NCBI GenBank assembly: GCA_018873245.2
Contig: JAEMBT020000009.1
Coordinates: forward strand, 13,667,112 to 13,731,111
Origin: Archegozetes longisetosus
Lineage: Eukaryota > Arthropoda > Arachnida > Sarcoptiformes > Trhypochthoniidae
Reading direction: 5' to 3'
DNA: 64,000 bases
Positions 1 to 12,996 of this stretch are shown in pieces (positions within the stretch are counted from its first letter, which is position 1; each line of letters opens with the position of its first letter). The position numbers and the translations under genes are program-made. The notes below the pieces were generated by a model. The model had not been told where the DNA came from and made no database searches. It saw only the letters and a list, made by a program, of their open reading frames with translations.

Positions 1-46
1 GGTTTAATTTTGGGTTTGGATTTGCTTATGCTTATGGTTTTGCTTA

Positions 47-103
47 TGCTTATGCTTTTGCTTTTGCTTTTGCTTCTACTTCTACTTCTACTTCTACTTC
101 TAC
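47..103. repeat. 6-bp repeats downstream of Glut4EF
   Basis: (gctttt)n followed by (cttcta)n, 35-90 bp after the Glut4EF stop codon on the minus strand. An ATTAAA (minus, 8-3) is the only poly(A)-signal candidate before the window edge. Confidence 0.7.
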
Positions 104-137
104 AAAAAAAAACCAAAACAAAAACTAAAAAACAGAA

Positions 138-2787
138 TCAATCAGTAAATCGACTACAAGCTTTTTTCCATTTGCATTGAGTACACCAAGAATCTCTATT
201 ATCCATACCATAAACCTTTCTACATTTGCGAGTTTCACCTCTGCCTCGTTTAGAAGGTGAATTCTTACTACTATTAGTATTATTAGATAAAAGAATAGTA
301 GTACCAATATGACTACTACTAGTTTTATTATTGCCATTAAGACGCATATATTTATGATTAGAGCGTGGAGATTGCAAAGACACTGGAGGAGCACTTGTTG
401 CATATTGATGGCTATTTGTAGATATTATGTTTGGAATGTTGATTGGATTTGATAGTAATGACTTCTGCTTCCCTTTCATCATCAAATTGTTATTATTTAT
501 ATTACTATAACCAGTATTAGTATTTGTATTAGTATTATTTTGGTTATTATTCCCGTTATTACTCGATTCACGCCGTTTCTCATATTCGTGATCTTCTAAA
601 TGACTGAAAATAGGCGCTGATGAAGAAGGAAAGAAGAGATGTGTTGGCGGCGAAGGAGTAGGGCTTTGACTGCCGGACATTGTGCTGCCATCAATAGAAA
701 CTGATGGCGATTGTGGCACCGGAGATAGAGACGAATTAGATGATGATGAACCTAATGAGTTATCGTCCATCTCTATTTCTGTGTAGTAGAACTCTTCTTC
801 GTGGTCACTACTCTCTCCATTGAGATCAGTTCGACTATAGATTTAGTATAAGTTATATTGTTAGATGAGATATAAGATTATATGAGTTAGGTGACTGTTT
901 ATAAGATTATATGAGTTAGGTGACTGTTTGGAATATTGATGTGATGCATAGCTACTGCTAGTATAGTAACTCTTATATACGTCAAATTAAACTTGATTTC
1001 AAACTGTAATTTTATCTAAAAAATCAATTATTATAAAATGATAGAAGTACTAATATGAACACATTTCTAGTAGCTACATATGATTAAATATAATATAAAA
1101 GTGAATGTAGTCTTATATAAGAGAAAGAAACGTCAACATAAAGACATCATAGTCACTACAGTAAACACATGAACAATAGTAATAAAACTAAACAGAAAGC
1201 TATCTATAAATAATGAGAGCAATCATAGCTGGAAAATTCAATAAGTTAAACAGTAGTACACCCTACAACTTAATAGTCTATGATAGATACAGATAGTATC
1301 TGATGGAGAAATTATTGCTATAATTTTAGGGCACATCTCCTAACAAACATTGCTAACAACAAATAGATATGCTAAATATACTGAAATAAATACATAAATA
1401 ACCCCTCAAATACATACATTAGCATGACTCTACTAAAGTTGCTATAGACGATTAACAAGAAGTGAATAGTAGAAAAAGAAAAAATATATTAAACTTATAA
1501 CAGATAATAAAACGTTAGTCTGTCTGGTTTATCTTTAGAGCTAAAAATATAATACGAAATAGTAATATCAATAAAGTTGAAATGAAATAAATAAATGTCT
1601 GTAAAACGTTAGTCTGCAAAAGCAATCAATTTCTTAATCTAATGTCTACAATGTCGTTCATAATTATCTATATTGTTATTCGGAAGTATTGCCAAATACG
1701 TAGTAGTGTTTACATCGAGAAAGTTAGGCTAATTATATACAGTCAACTCTCAATAATGAAATCGGATATAGTAAACACTTGTGAAAATGACTAAGTTTAT
1801 AGACTTTGTACGCTATATTTGATATAATGAACTATTGTTATAATCAAATAATTCTAAATGCATTAAAGTAGGAAATATTAGTTAAAAGAAGTACAAACCC
1901 GAGATGTTGAGTGCGGACATGTTTCTCGATCTGTTGGCAGTGATCAGATTTGTGGAGACAACCAGGCCAAGTGCATTGATAGATGATAGCTATAAAATAG
2001 AAAAGTATTAAGAAGTGATAATAAGAAAAAGAGTAGTTAAGTTGACGGGTCGGGGAACGTGTAGGGCTTGCGGATGGTTTGGAGAAGGTATAGACCTTGC
2101 GGATGGTTTGGGGGACGTATAGACCTTGCGGATGGTTTGGGGGACGTATAGACCTTGCGGGTAGTTTGGGGAACGTATGGACCTTGCAGATGGTTTGTGA
2201 TCTGCAAGACCTAGTTTGGGAGCCATTAAATTACCTTCAGGAAATCTAGGCGATTTGGGACTACAAGAGAGGCTCATAAGTACCATTGCGGCCATACAAT
2301 CATCCATTACATCGTCGCTAGAATTGCTTGGTCTTCTCTTTCGACCACTATAAGAGTAAAATAATCATTAAAATTACGGAAACTATTGAATTAGAATTGG
2401 TGTTAAAGTATAGTATATGAGAGGAAATGGGTGATAGAGTTATGAGTTAAATATAGAGAAACATATAAACTGATGGCAATCTGACTAGATTCAAATACAT
2501 ACTAGTACTATAGCTGTAAAATCAATTAGTTCAATTTAGAAGTATTATAAGTTATAATAAGAGGGAGGCTGGACTATCAGCATGGAAGACTTAATACAAA
2601 GTTACACCATATATATGGTAATAATAATAATAATACAAAGTTGTATCACATATATATGCATATAGTAATAGTAATAATAATAATAATAATAATATAATCC
2701 AAAATGATTCATATAATGATTAGAAAATCTAAGAGCTATAAAGCTGAAAGCGTAAACTAATGACAGACGATTAGAAAGAAGGTTTGC

Positions 2788-2819
<32 letters not shown>

Positions 2820-5800
2820 TTCATGCAGGACAACCACTTATAGCTGGTTAACACGCTACATGATAAGATATATATTTTTTTGTTCAATGCTTTACTTTTA
2901 CTTTAGTAGATTTAATATTAATCTAACACTAGTCCTAATACTAAACTGACACTGATAGTGGTCTTAACACTAGTCTAATAGTTTGTATGAATTGTGTTTA
3001 GCTGCTGCACTGATTAAATCATATGGCACTGATAGTCAAGCAAATATATCTATTAAATTTTAAAATAAATATTTGCTTTCTCTCTCTCTCTCCAATCATT
3101 TGAAAATATTTGAAAATAAGTTTACGAAAACATCAAAAAACACGAATTCTAACGGAAAACAAAACCAAAAAAAGAGAATAATCAAATGATGTTATAATTA
3201 AATTTTGAAACATATAGGTAGTTGCTATGATGATCTATACATGAGAGAGAAGAATTACATTAAAGTAGTGATTTTTATGTTATCTCTAAAAGTATACAAA
3301 ATGTAACTGTTATTGATCTTAAAGATAGATAGATATATATAGATATATATATATATATACAATAAGACACACAATGATCGTGAAAGCGATGATGAGAGAG
3401 TAACTTATAGCATCAAATAAGTTAGAATTGTTAGCATTTGATCAACTGCAATAAAGCGTTATCTGTAATTGAAATGAGAGTAAGCTCATCATTTCAGATT
3501 GTCATGTTGGATATAGTATAAATGTTCTCATTGTCAGATGGTTGTAGACTAGTTTTCGTTTGCGTTGATTGTCGATCTGAGTGAGTCAGATGCTTATGGA
3601 CCAGAGTCACTGAAGTGGTTATAGACCAGGGTAACTAAAAAAGTTATAGTCCAAAGTAACTGCAAGTTACAGATCAGGGTAACTAAAATAGTTATGTATT
3701 CCGGAGTAACTGAAAGTTACAGATCAGGGTAACTAAAATGGTCATAGACCAGAGTAACTAAAATGGTCATAAACCAGAGTAACTAAGCTGATCTATAAAC
3801 GAGTCTTGACGCATTGAACAATGAACAAACAAGTAAAAACTAAAAAAGAGCAAATCTAAAAGAAGACAGACTAAACAAAACATAAAAATGAACTCGCATT
3901 AAAAACTACTTAAGTGTAAGAGTTAGAGATTTAAGCAGTATGATGAGATTAGTGTTGATGGCGCCAGAATGACTAAGAGTTAGTGTGGATAACCTATGGA
4001 TGGTATACCGGTTTAGTTAGTTCCTAGTTCCTAACGCCCTAGAGAGAGCCCCTCTATATATACAGACATATACACGTACATATATATATACGTACATATA
4101 TGTACGTACTTATACATACATACTTATAGATGTATATACTTTTAAGTGTTATAGTCCTAACTACCAGGAAAAGCAGTTTTTAATGTCCATCTCAACCCCG
4201 TAGAAGTTGAAAGCGCTAGAAATTGCCTACAGCCAATTATACAATCACTAATCTATTCAGAGCGAGTATATAACACTAGTGCTGAGTTGCGTATATAGGG
4301 TGTCACCGCGAGTATGTAACACTAGTGTTGTATTGAATATACAAAGTGTCAGTAAATGAGTGACAAAGTTAACTAGAAATATTATATTAAATCTAGTAAT
4401 AAATATGAAAATAATTACTATAAACTATTTGTCTTAATAGAAATATAGATAAATGTAATGCAATAGGTCAAATTGAAAATGTATAGTTGTAGTAGAGGTG
4501 TTTAGAGATATATTTCAAAAATGTTTCAGTACTATGCTTCAAATCTATATTGATTTAATACAAGAAATATATAAGCAATAAGTCTACAACAATTAAACAG
4601 AATAAAGAGAAGTAAAAAGATTGAGACAATATATAATAGAAAAACCGAATAAGAAGCATTAGAAGAAATGAAAAGAGCAGAAGGAGCACAACAAATGTTA
4701 TAAGTACATTGGTGCGCAACTCAAAACCAATCATTATTGCCATCTCTTCCCTTTTCATGGATCAATAAAATCTTCACTTCTATTAGTGTGCACCAGTTAA
4801 GAGTCAGCTGATTTGCTCAATTCTCTCCTGTGTACACTCTAGAACTTAATAATCTGCGACAACAACTAGATGTGATATGTTGTGATGGCATGTTATCCAT
4901 CAAATCATAAGATGTTCAAACATTAATAAAGTCATAGAATATTGAATATAATAAGAAAAACAAAATGAAAAATGAAAAAATAACAGCAAATAGATGAGTA
5001 GATAGTATAGCAAAAGTTGCTATAGTCAGATAAAGAGACGTATGTACATAGAATTGCCTGAAGAAAGAAATCGTATTTATTCTTTTCTCTATCAAACATA
5101 AACTCACTTCTCAGCTTCTTGACTCTAAAGCAATTTCTATAGCATTAACAGTTAGCTCAGGTTTGTGTGTATGTATAAGAAAAAGCAAGACAAACGTCCC
5201 AAATAGTTTTTTGCTGACACTCAGCTGTTTCTATGCCTTGTATGTGTCAATTGTGTAAAATGTAAATAAGTTGATATATATAATATGTATTGAATATGTA
5301 CTGAGTATGTACTGAATATGTACTGAATATGTACTGAATATGTACGGAATATGTACGGAATACATATTGAATATGTACTGAATATGTACTGAATACGTAC
5401 GGAATACACACTGAATATATAGTGAATATATACTGAATATTTGCTTTACTTATTAGTTGAACACAAAACGTAACTAAAGTAGAGAGGCCAAAAACGCAAA
5501 GTAAAGTGTTCGAAAAAGAGTCTAGTATATGTAAAATTGCAATTTGTTGCTATTTGTTAGATTTGTAACTGTAAACATGTTTTTTGTATATATGTATAGT
5601 TGAACTAACGTTTGTATAGATCTATAGTTAGTGATTAGTTAAAATAGAAATTAGTAGATCTAAAGTAGAAGAATCATAAATATACCACAAATATATAGAA
5701 ATAGAAAGTTATAATAATAATAATACTAGAAAATGTTTATCATATATGGTTGTTGTAGCAGTGATAGATAGAAATATACATATATCTATTTGCTTTTAGT

Positions 5801-5849
5801 CAGACTAACAAAAAATAAACATATAGAGAGTTACTTGTATGATTAAGTT

Positions 5850-5907
<58 letters not shown>

Positions 5908-8900
5908 AGCAGAGTTATATCATTAGATAACATAGCAAATGGCGAGAACCTAAACTATACTACGTTGATTATTTATTGAGATGTAATTGTAGAAATGCAT
6001 AAACAGCTAGAATAATATTTACATTTTTTTCGTTAAGTTCATTTTATGTCTTTTAAAGGCTCGATTTACTCGACAATAGGTTGGCAATGGATATAAGGTA
6101 GATGAAAACATAAGGAATATATAGAGAATATGCAGAGAATACATTGAAAATACATCAGTAATACATAGAGAATATACAGAAAAGTGCATCCAAATCAGAT
6201 AGAAATGACCAAAAAGAAATTGAATAAACACCAAAAATCGTAATAAGGATAAACTAAAAACGACCATGAAGTGAAGGGTATAACTAAAGCAACATTATGG
6301 GACGTAATAATAATTAACAAAAAGAAAAGAGAAATAACAAATATTTTAGTTAATAATCAAAAAGTGTACTAATGTCCTTATAGGAAGCATAACAGTAGAA
6401 AATTAAATGCTAGTTAAGTGGTGTTGAAGGACAAAAATAAAATAGCATTGCATAGTATTTCATATATCTTTATATACATATATACACCAAACAAAACTGC
6501 TATAAAGCTCTATCTCTTATGTTAACTCAATTATAGTTAAGACTCTATAGCAGTGACCCCATCGTTTGTAAATGCAATCAGTGGGATGACTGATGCCGAT
6601 GGAGAAACAGCTGCCAGTTGCTTAGAGAAGGACGAAGCCGGCAAAGAGGTTGACCTCGAGTTAGTTTTGCCGGCGTTCTGGTTTGCCAAGAAATCATATA
6701 CATAGAGAGCGATTGAGCCAAAAGTAACACTAGCAGTAAAAACATGGAAACATTGAAGGCCACAGTATGTGTTATGTGAAGTTTAGCTAGCGTATTTAGG
6801 GTCTCTCTCCCGTTGCTCTCAGCGCTCTCCCGGTTGCTCTCTGGGTCTCTAGTAATTACTCTCCCGCTCTCTCCCAGTCTCTCTCCGGGTCGCTCTCCTG
6901 CTCTCCCACTCCCTCTCTCCTGGGCTCCAATATCTTAGGGCGTGTGCTGCCATTTTTCCTTCAAAAAATATTAACGTCAGGCCCTATTTTTTCTACTTCA
7001 GTAACAAGTGGTATATCAAGTTCTCCTTGAGAAAACTAGCCACAATAGAAACGTGAAACTTTTGGAAAACTATTTTTTCTATTCTTTCATATTATGCACT
7101 TTTACAGTTTGCTACAGATATCGTAAATGCTTAATTATTAGAACTTATTATTATTGGCTTATATTTTCAGTAATTAGATTGGATTGAAGGAATTGGAAGA
7201 ATAGTATTTAGAAGAAGTAGAGATGAGATAGAAGTAGTTAAGAGATGAAAATTAATAAATTGTTGCCTTATAGCGGAAGCGAAAGTAGCCTTACATGTAG
7301 TAATATTTGACATGTAGCTAGTTTCTAGCTCAGAGCTGAATTCTAACAATCATTTATGAAAAATAAAAACCACATAAGCTATAATTAAAGGAAACTGCTT
7401 TTTCTACTGCCTTTTTCTACTTCTGTATTCATATTCTAGTTCAGTAAAAACAAAACTTAAGAACCAAACTTAATAAGAAAGCTAAAAAATAAACTTAATA
7501 ACCGGCCGGTTTTCTATTATTTAAGTTTTAAAAGAAACAATTGGGTAAGTATTGAGAATATAGTAGACTGTATAATAGTACTAAAAGTATATATACACAT
7601 ACACACACACACATATATATATATATATTATTTAGTTATATACACATAAATATGTTTTATTCAATTCACGACATACTAGTAAATTGGGACATATACAGAC
7701 GCATACATTAGCCCGACTTAAATCAACGAAAACTCCATAACTAAGCTTAAACCATATGATTAGCTGAGAAGATTGCGCTAGGTTATTAGAGAGAGTGAGA
7801 GAGACAAGCAGAGAGAGAGAGAGAGAAAAGATAACATAATTCATACAGTATTATAAATTGGAGTGTCACAGAAACACTTAGGAACAAATGAGCAAGCTAG
7901 AATATGATTTTTGATTTTTGACAAACAACTTTAGTTTGACAAACAGCTAGCTATTCCATATTTTTTGTGTAATTAACACACTTTTGCGAACACTTATGAA
8001 TCTTACATACATACACATACACATACACTCTCTCTCTCTCTCTCCTCTCTCACATACTCTCCTACTTATGCCATTCAACGAACATAACATAAATAAGCGA
8101 AAAAAGAAAAGTGAATGAATTATGTCACATATGCTATGCATTAATGATTTGGTAACCCTTGCACTACTGAATGAGCAGTAAAAGAGTAGAAGTAATAGAA
8201 GTAGAGGTATGTTATTACTAGTATGTTATTACTATAGTTATTATTACTATGTTATTACTATTGTTATTATTACTAATACGTTATTACTATTGTTATTATT
8301 ACTATGTTATTACTAATACATTATTACTATTGTTGTTATTACTTATATTTTATTATTACCTAACCTAAAACATTAACGATAACTATCTCTTATCTCACTT
8401 AACATATTCTTACTTTTGAACATTTGGTACATCAATATGTGAACTCATCGAGCTGTTAGACACCGAAGAACTGATTGAAGAAGTCCTTCTCCTAACTTGA
8501 TCATTCTGTCCATCAAAGGCGAGCTTAGAATAATCAGTATCTAACTCCTGAAGCCGAGCAGACTTGCGGCTCTCAAGAAGCCGAACTTCATCGAGTCTTC
8601 TCCTAAGATGAACCGTTTGATTGATGAGTGAGTTTTGATTATTAGATGAAAGATCGACAGTAAGGAAGACATCATCGGTGGAGAGGTTATGGGAGTCAAC
8701 AATTGCAGAGACTTCGCGCCCGTTATATGTAATATAAATCTTCTGTCCTTTGTTTAAGTTGGCCACAGATATGGACTGAAATCCCGGACCAATCAACTGA
8801 ATGGCCTTATAATCAATAGATAACTTTTTGCCATTGAATTGATTATCAAAGAGAACACAATAAAGTGTTTCTGCAGTGTCGAAGGTCTTAGTGGATGTGA

Positions 8901-8988
8901 TAATACCCGAATAGTAGTGACCGTCAAGTGGAGCACAAACACGAGTCCCTAATATCGATCGTTTGGCCAAACGCTTACCACAAGACAT
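138..8988 (-). CDS. Glut4EF: Glut4EF/ZNF395/ZNF704-family C2H2 and C-clamp transcription factor, complete CDS in 4 exons
   Basis: Coding exons read on the minus strand are 8988-8414, 2347-2235, 1989-1899 and 834-138, which give 1476 nt and 491 aa. Phases match at each junction (2, 1, 2). The donors are gtaaga, gtaatt and gtttgt, and every acceptor ends in AG. The first exon holds the family's N-terminal domain (residues 1 to about 135, starting [20 protein letters not shown]). The second contains the conserved block [20 protein letters not shown] around residues 206-222. The third is a C2H2 finger (C235, C240, H253, H258) ending HVRTQHLG. The fourth starts with an acidic [14 protein letters not shown] motif, continues through Ser/Asn-rich linkers, and ends in a C-clamp (C464, C477, C480, C486) just before the stop. 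In this family the finger and C-clamp bind GC-rich DNA in the nucleus. Intron 1 is 6 kb and full of repeats. An extra alternative exon inside it cannot be excluded. The family assignment is firm; one-to-one orthology is inferred. Confidence 0.93.
1277..1475 (+). repeat. Dispersed repeat family C, copy 1 (Glut4EF intron 3)
   Basis: Starts gatagatacagatagtatct-gatggagaaatt, runs through a caacaaatagat segment and ends with agttgctatagacgattaac. It shares this order of motifs with two copies at 45.3 and 45.5 kb. It has no ORF. Probably a short transposable element. Confidence 0.6.
1740..1835 (+). mobile_element. Tigger-like element fragment (left end) in Glut4EF intron 3
   Basis: CAGTCAACTCTCAATAATGA followed by atcggatatagtaaacact resembles the left end of the element at 39070. 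No right terminus was identified. Confidence 0.4.
2042..2210. repeat. 29-bp minisatellite in Glut4EF intron 2
   Basis: About five copies of ggatggtttgggggacgtat-agaccttgc (starts at 2072, 2101, 2130, 2159, 2188). It lies between exons 2 and 3 and is unusually GC-rich for this window. It extends the exon 2 frame into a spurious 99-codon ORF. Confidence 0.9.
3578..3785. repeat. About 24-bp minisatellite in Glut4EF intron 1
   Basis: Degenerate copies of gtcatagaccagagtaacta-aaat, roughly eight units. Confidence 0.75.
4848..4958 (+). repeat. Dispersed repeat family A copy in Glut4EF intron 1
   Basis: gtgatggcatgttatccatc followed by aacattaataaagtcatagaatattgaatata matches the motif order of the copies near 57.2, 59.4 and 60.2 kb. 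Confidence 0.5.
5281..5440. repeat. 11-bp minisatellite in Glut4EF intron 1
   Basis: tactgaatatg units with tacggaatac variants, about 13 copies. Confidence 0.8.
5852..5904. repeat. (AG)n microsatellite
   Basis: 53 bp of uninterrupted AG in Glut4EF intron 1. Confidence 0.95.
6508..6575 (+). repeat. Dispersed repeat family B copy in Glut4EF intron 1
   Basis: ctctatctcttatgttaactcaattatagttaagactctatagcagtgaccc, a motif string shared with copies at 13.3 and 27.8 kb; it is broken here by small changes. Confidence 0.5.
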
Positions 8989-9206
8989 ATCTTAATGAGT
9001 TGATGAGACAATTATGAGATGAAACTGAGATTTTGTTGAGAGTCCATTTTTCGAGTAGTAATTTGAACATCAGTTGTGAAGACAAAGAGCAGCGAGATGT
9101 GAATGGAAGATATAATTAAAAGCCGGTATTGAGAAGTCAAATACATAAAGTATGAAGTATTAAGTGATGTATTGAACGATATAGTAGTGAATAATATAGT
9201 AGTGAA

Positions 9207-9310
9207 TGATAGACTATTTGATAGACTATTTGATAGACTATTTGATATACTATTTGATATAATATTTAACACACTATCCAACACACTATCCAATCCACTA
9301 TTCAATCATA
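9207..9310. repeat. 12-bp tandem repeat in the Glut4EF 5' leader or proximal promoter
   Basis: Degenerate tandem copies of gatagactattt pass into acactatccaa-type units. The array lies between the CCAAT boxes and the Glut4EF start codon, so it would be in the 5' UTR or core promoter if transcription starts near the CCAAT boxes. Confidence 0.7.
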
Positions 9311-9462
9311 TACTACTCAATTATATACTATCCAATTGTCAAAAGCCTTAAACGTATATGCCCTTTCGATCGTCAGCTGTTTCACTATATGTTGTTTACA
9401 ACTTAACCTAAACTCTTACCGGCCTTGTTGTCAACAAAAGCATGTGATCAATGTCTCTTCTG

Positions 9463-9525
9463 ATTGGTTGCAGTTGTAGTTGTCCTAGTTCGCGATTGGC
9501 TGTTATGGGTGTCTATCTACGTCAT
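9463..9525 (-). promoter_or_regulatory. Putative Glut4EF promoter with paired CCAAT boxes and a CRE/ATF-like site
   Basis: On the minus strand, reading toward the Glut4EF start codon, there is a TGACGTA site (9519-9525) followed by two CCAAT boxes (9499-9495 and 9467-9463) spaced 32 bp apart. The surrounding 9350-9550 segment is non-repetitive and clearly less AT-rich than its flanks. Paired CCAAT boxes about three helical turns apart are typical of NF-Y-bound promoters. The start codon lies about 475 bp downstream. The sites are seen in the sequence; promoter function is inferred. Confidence 0.45.
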
Positions 9526-9765
9526 CGTTTGGGTGATCCGATGATGGCATCTTTGTAAAGGTGCATCACGCAGAAGGACTAATACAAGACTAATACAGAA
9601 CTAATACTAAACTAATACTAGATTAATATCAGTATTATATAATAGTACTACAACTTTATTAGCTTATGTTTTATATTTGTAATATTTGATTTGATTTGAT
9701 TTCAAGCTATTTATCAGATGTTCAACAATATGATAGTTTTAAAGTGATAGTTGTAGATAGATAAT

Positions 9766-9768
<3 letters not shown>

Positions 9769-9799
<31 letters not shown>
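9769..9799. repeat. (AG)n microsatellite
   Basis: 31 bp of AG. Confidence 0.9.
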
Positions 9800-9802
<3 letters not shown>

Positions 9803-10074
9803 CATAGCTAGTAGGTAAACTATTGCACTACTTTACGCACTACATCTACACTAAATCTAATAGTCAATTCCTAGAGGGATTAATAGGAGAAAATGTTTTA
9901 AAGTAAATCTATTACTAGTCGAATAGTTTCATTTTTGATGCTCATTAGCTATTAATTGTTGTTAAGTATAAACATTTATATATTATATGTTAGTTATATG
10001 TCAACTATTTGTTCAGTTATTTAACTATGCTAGACTAATAAAAGGAAAGGCAACTACATAATTATAAAAGAGGG

Positions 10075-10185
10075 TATAGTTCAAAAAGAGAGTACAGTTC
10101 AAAAAGGGTCTAGCTCAAAAAGTGCCTAGCTCAAAAAGTACCTAGCTCAATAAGAATCTAGCTCAATAAGAATCTAACAAACAGC
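10075..10185. repeat. About 17-bp tandem repeat
   Basis: tcaaaaagtgcctagc-type units, changing into tcaataagaatctagc. Confidence 0.7.
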
Positions 10186-10800
10186 TCAAATAAGAATTAA
10201 AGCTAAAAACTAAAAACACTAGTAAGTAATCTGATAAAACTACAAATCTTATTATTTACATTCGTACAATACGAATATCGAATATGTGTATAATGCTAAT
10301 TTTGTCAAATCAACTTGTGCATGGCAATGCACTCATCTCTCTCCCCTCTCTCTCCCTCTCTCCTCTCCCTCTCTCTAAACTCGATTCATTATCACATAAT
10401 GTAGTCATTCTCAAACATTGACTAATTTGAAGATAATTGACTTCTATAAACTATTGTTTTATCATTTAGAAGACACCTGATAGTCGTTCAAGTATGTCTA
10501 TTGTCATAGCTTTGATTTATATTTATTCTTCATTTTTAAACGTTTTATAATTACAATTAATAGGAGAGCAAAAACATTAATAAAAGCACATCTGCTAACG
10601 TCATATCATCATAACACATTGATATGACATACCTATGAATTGATATAATTATTAAAACTAGAAAACTAGTCATAAATAGCATATATGATTTAATTATAGC
10701 ATTTAGTAAAAAGTTTCTCAATGTAAACAATATTAAGTGGAGCTGAGCAACTAAGCAGTATCTGTTAGGGGGAGTGCAATGTTAGATAGTTAGGATCCCT

Positions 10801-10803
<3 letters not shown>

Positions 10804-10839
<36 letters not shown>
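10804..10839. repeat. (CT)n microsatellite
   Basis: 36 bp of CT. Confidence 0.95.
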
Positions 10840-10841
<2 letters not shown>

Positions 10842-11388
10842 CTCTCTTTTGTTCGATGTTTACATTGGTTCCAACTGCTATCACGACTCCTGCCTGGCAT
10901 ATAAGACTAGAATGAAGTTAACTAGTGCAACGCATGTCATACTATTCTCCGTACTATTCCGTACTATTCTGTACTATTTCTTATATATAGCTATTCTATC
11001 CTAACGAGCAAAACTTAGAACCAGTAAAGAAAACTTCACACACACACACATATTACACAAAATGTTTTCTGTAGAGAAGAAGTGCTCATTTATTTTCGTC
11101 ACTGCTCGCACTTCCGAGAAAAAACTAGAAAATCAATGTACTTAACGGTTAGTGAGAAATTCAGTGCACTTTTTTTCATATGCATTTAGCGTTCGTTTGC
11201 CGCAAATATATTTCAAGGGATTAATTCGTTTTACTTATGCTTTCCAAATGTCTTAAATCATACTTAGCTGCTAGAAATGATATGTTGTTATGTTAACATT
11301 TCTATCTTTTCATAATAAATTCATATAGTATGAGATTCAATTTTTAATCATTTTAGACAGATAAGGAGGATAGCAATCAAAAAACTGA

Positions 11389-11530
11389 GTTGAAATTGAG
11401 TTGAAATTGAGTTGAAATTGAGTTGAAACTGAGCTGAAACTGAGTTGAAACTGAGTTGAAACTGAGCTGAAACTGAGCTGAGGCTGAGCTGAAACTATGC
11501 TGAAATTGAGCTAAAACTGTACTGAAACTG
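11389..11530. repeat. 11-bp minisatellite
   Basis: gagttgaaatt / gagctgaaact units, about 12 copies. Confidence 0.85.
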
Positions 11531-12108
11531 AATTGAGACAAATATCTAAGACAAGATCATATGGCAACAGTACTTTTCTTGTAGCTAAGCATGATTTCAA
11601 TGTCCTCAACAGAACAGTTATACATGTAATATGACCTTTAGCTTTAAGTATATAACAGAAAATGATGCAAAGCTGCACTTCACGAAAATTGGACATAAAT
11701 CACTTATTGATAGGCTAATACCAAAGTCACGATTGAATGCCACTATTATAATAAAACCATTAGTCAACCTTTTAGGCTATTTTCTATGATTTAGTTTCTA
11801 TCGATTTAACGTCTCTCTACCAAAAAGACTTCGTGTCTTTCACAGGATTATTACCGGAATTCTAGATAATTTACTATTAAGTCCTTGGAATAGCTTCAAA
11901 AAGTGAATAATTAGCTTGAGTTTGGGCTGAATTAGATTATAACCATGTTTTTAGAGCGTTTGATGTTTTCCTTTCTACAATATTTCAGAGCCAAGTCAAA
12001 AGTTAGATAAGTTAACATTTTCAACAAACATTTTTCATTTCTAAATCCTTTCCTTTATTTCAGCTGATTGCAAGGGCTGTATAGCAAAAAGACAGAGCAG
12101 CAAAAAAA

Positions 12109-12245
12109 GATTGTAAAGAAAAAGGCTCTGTGGCAAAAGGCTCTGTAGCAAAAACTGTAGTAAAAGGCTCTGCGGCAAAAAGCTCTGCGGCAATAAAAGC
12201 TCTTCAGCAAAAAGGCTCTGCGGCAATAGTGCTTGTGCAACAACA
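12109..12245. repeat. Degenerate tandem repeat (aaaggctctgtggc)
   Basis: About eight irregular units of caaaaggctctgcggc. They create two overlapping minus-strand pseudo-ORFs rich in Leu, Gln and Pro. Confidence 0.7.
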
Positions 12246-12786
12246 AAGGTTTCTTTAACAAAAATAATCTTGAAGAATCATCGAATTGTAAAGTATAGTA
12301 ATGTTCAGTTAACATTAGAGAATATAATCAAAATAGATCTGTGTTCTAACAACAACAATTTATTTTACTATATTATCACTAGATAGATCTGTAAATTAAT
12401 TTGTTATATAAAGTTATATATCTGTTTAAGTAGTCTAAACAGTAATTAGTTTAATTTGTTTCAACTTTTACTGATGCGTAATTTGAGCAAAATTGTTGTG
12501 TATTTTGAAGAAATATATTTCAAGAAATGTTATTTATTTGAAGAAATTTTATTTATTAAGTAAAGTATTGTAAACGTTTGATTAACCGGTAAATTACATT
12601 CCAATCTAATTGAATAGAAGCTAATCAAACCCAACAATCAAATCAAAATGACTAAATTGATTAAAAGAATAATATAGATCTGATATGATTGTTGATTAAA
12701 ATCGATTTTGGATTTCAGGCTTCTGAGATCATTTTTGATAGTGTTTGAGATTATTTTGTTGGTATCTCAAATCATTTTCGATGGTA

Positions 12787-12996
12787 CAGTCGTCTCTCGT
12801 TGTAGTGAACAGCCTAATGTGGTAGAACACATTGATTATGACTGAGTTCATTACACCGGATATGGTGTACAGGGTCTGCAAATTACACCAGATATGGTGT
12901 ACAGGGTCTGCAAATTACACCAGATATGATGTACAGGGTCTGCAAACCAAAGTGTTATTAGACTATCTCCTACTTCATTATAGAGAGAGTCGACTG
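12787..12996. mobile_element. Short non-autonomous element with CAGTCG-type inverted repeats (pogo/Tigger-like MITE)
   Basis: The left end CAGTCGTCTCTCGTTGTAGT and the inverted right end CAGTCGACTCTCTCTATAAT form imperfect terminal repeats, with TA before the left end. The element is 210 bp with no coding capacity. Its interior is a roughly 32-bp tandem repeat (ttacaccagatatggtgta core) present about three times (12850-12950). CAGT termini and a TA target are typical of pogo/Tigger elements. Confidence 0.65.

Larger units (their letters stand above)
2348..8413 (-). other. Glut4EF intron 1, repeat-rich
   Basis: A 6-kb intron with no exon that I can support. Contents are the minisatellites, AG tract and family A and B copies listed separately, a C/T-rich low-complexity stretch at 6795-6925, and a less AT-rich segment at 6560-6780 with two open frames (see findings). 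Repeats of ttattactattgttatta (8216-8345) lie close to the donor. Confidence 0.6.

Noticed and set aside
12041-12315. Two overlapping minus-strand ORFs rich in Leu/Gln/Pro and Arg/Ala/Phe
   Set aside because: Both arise from the aaaaggctctgcggc tandem repeat.
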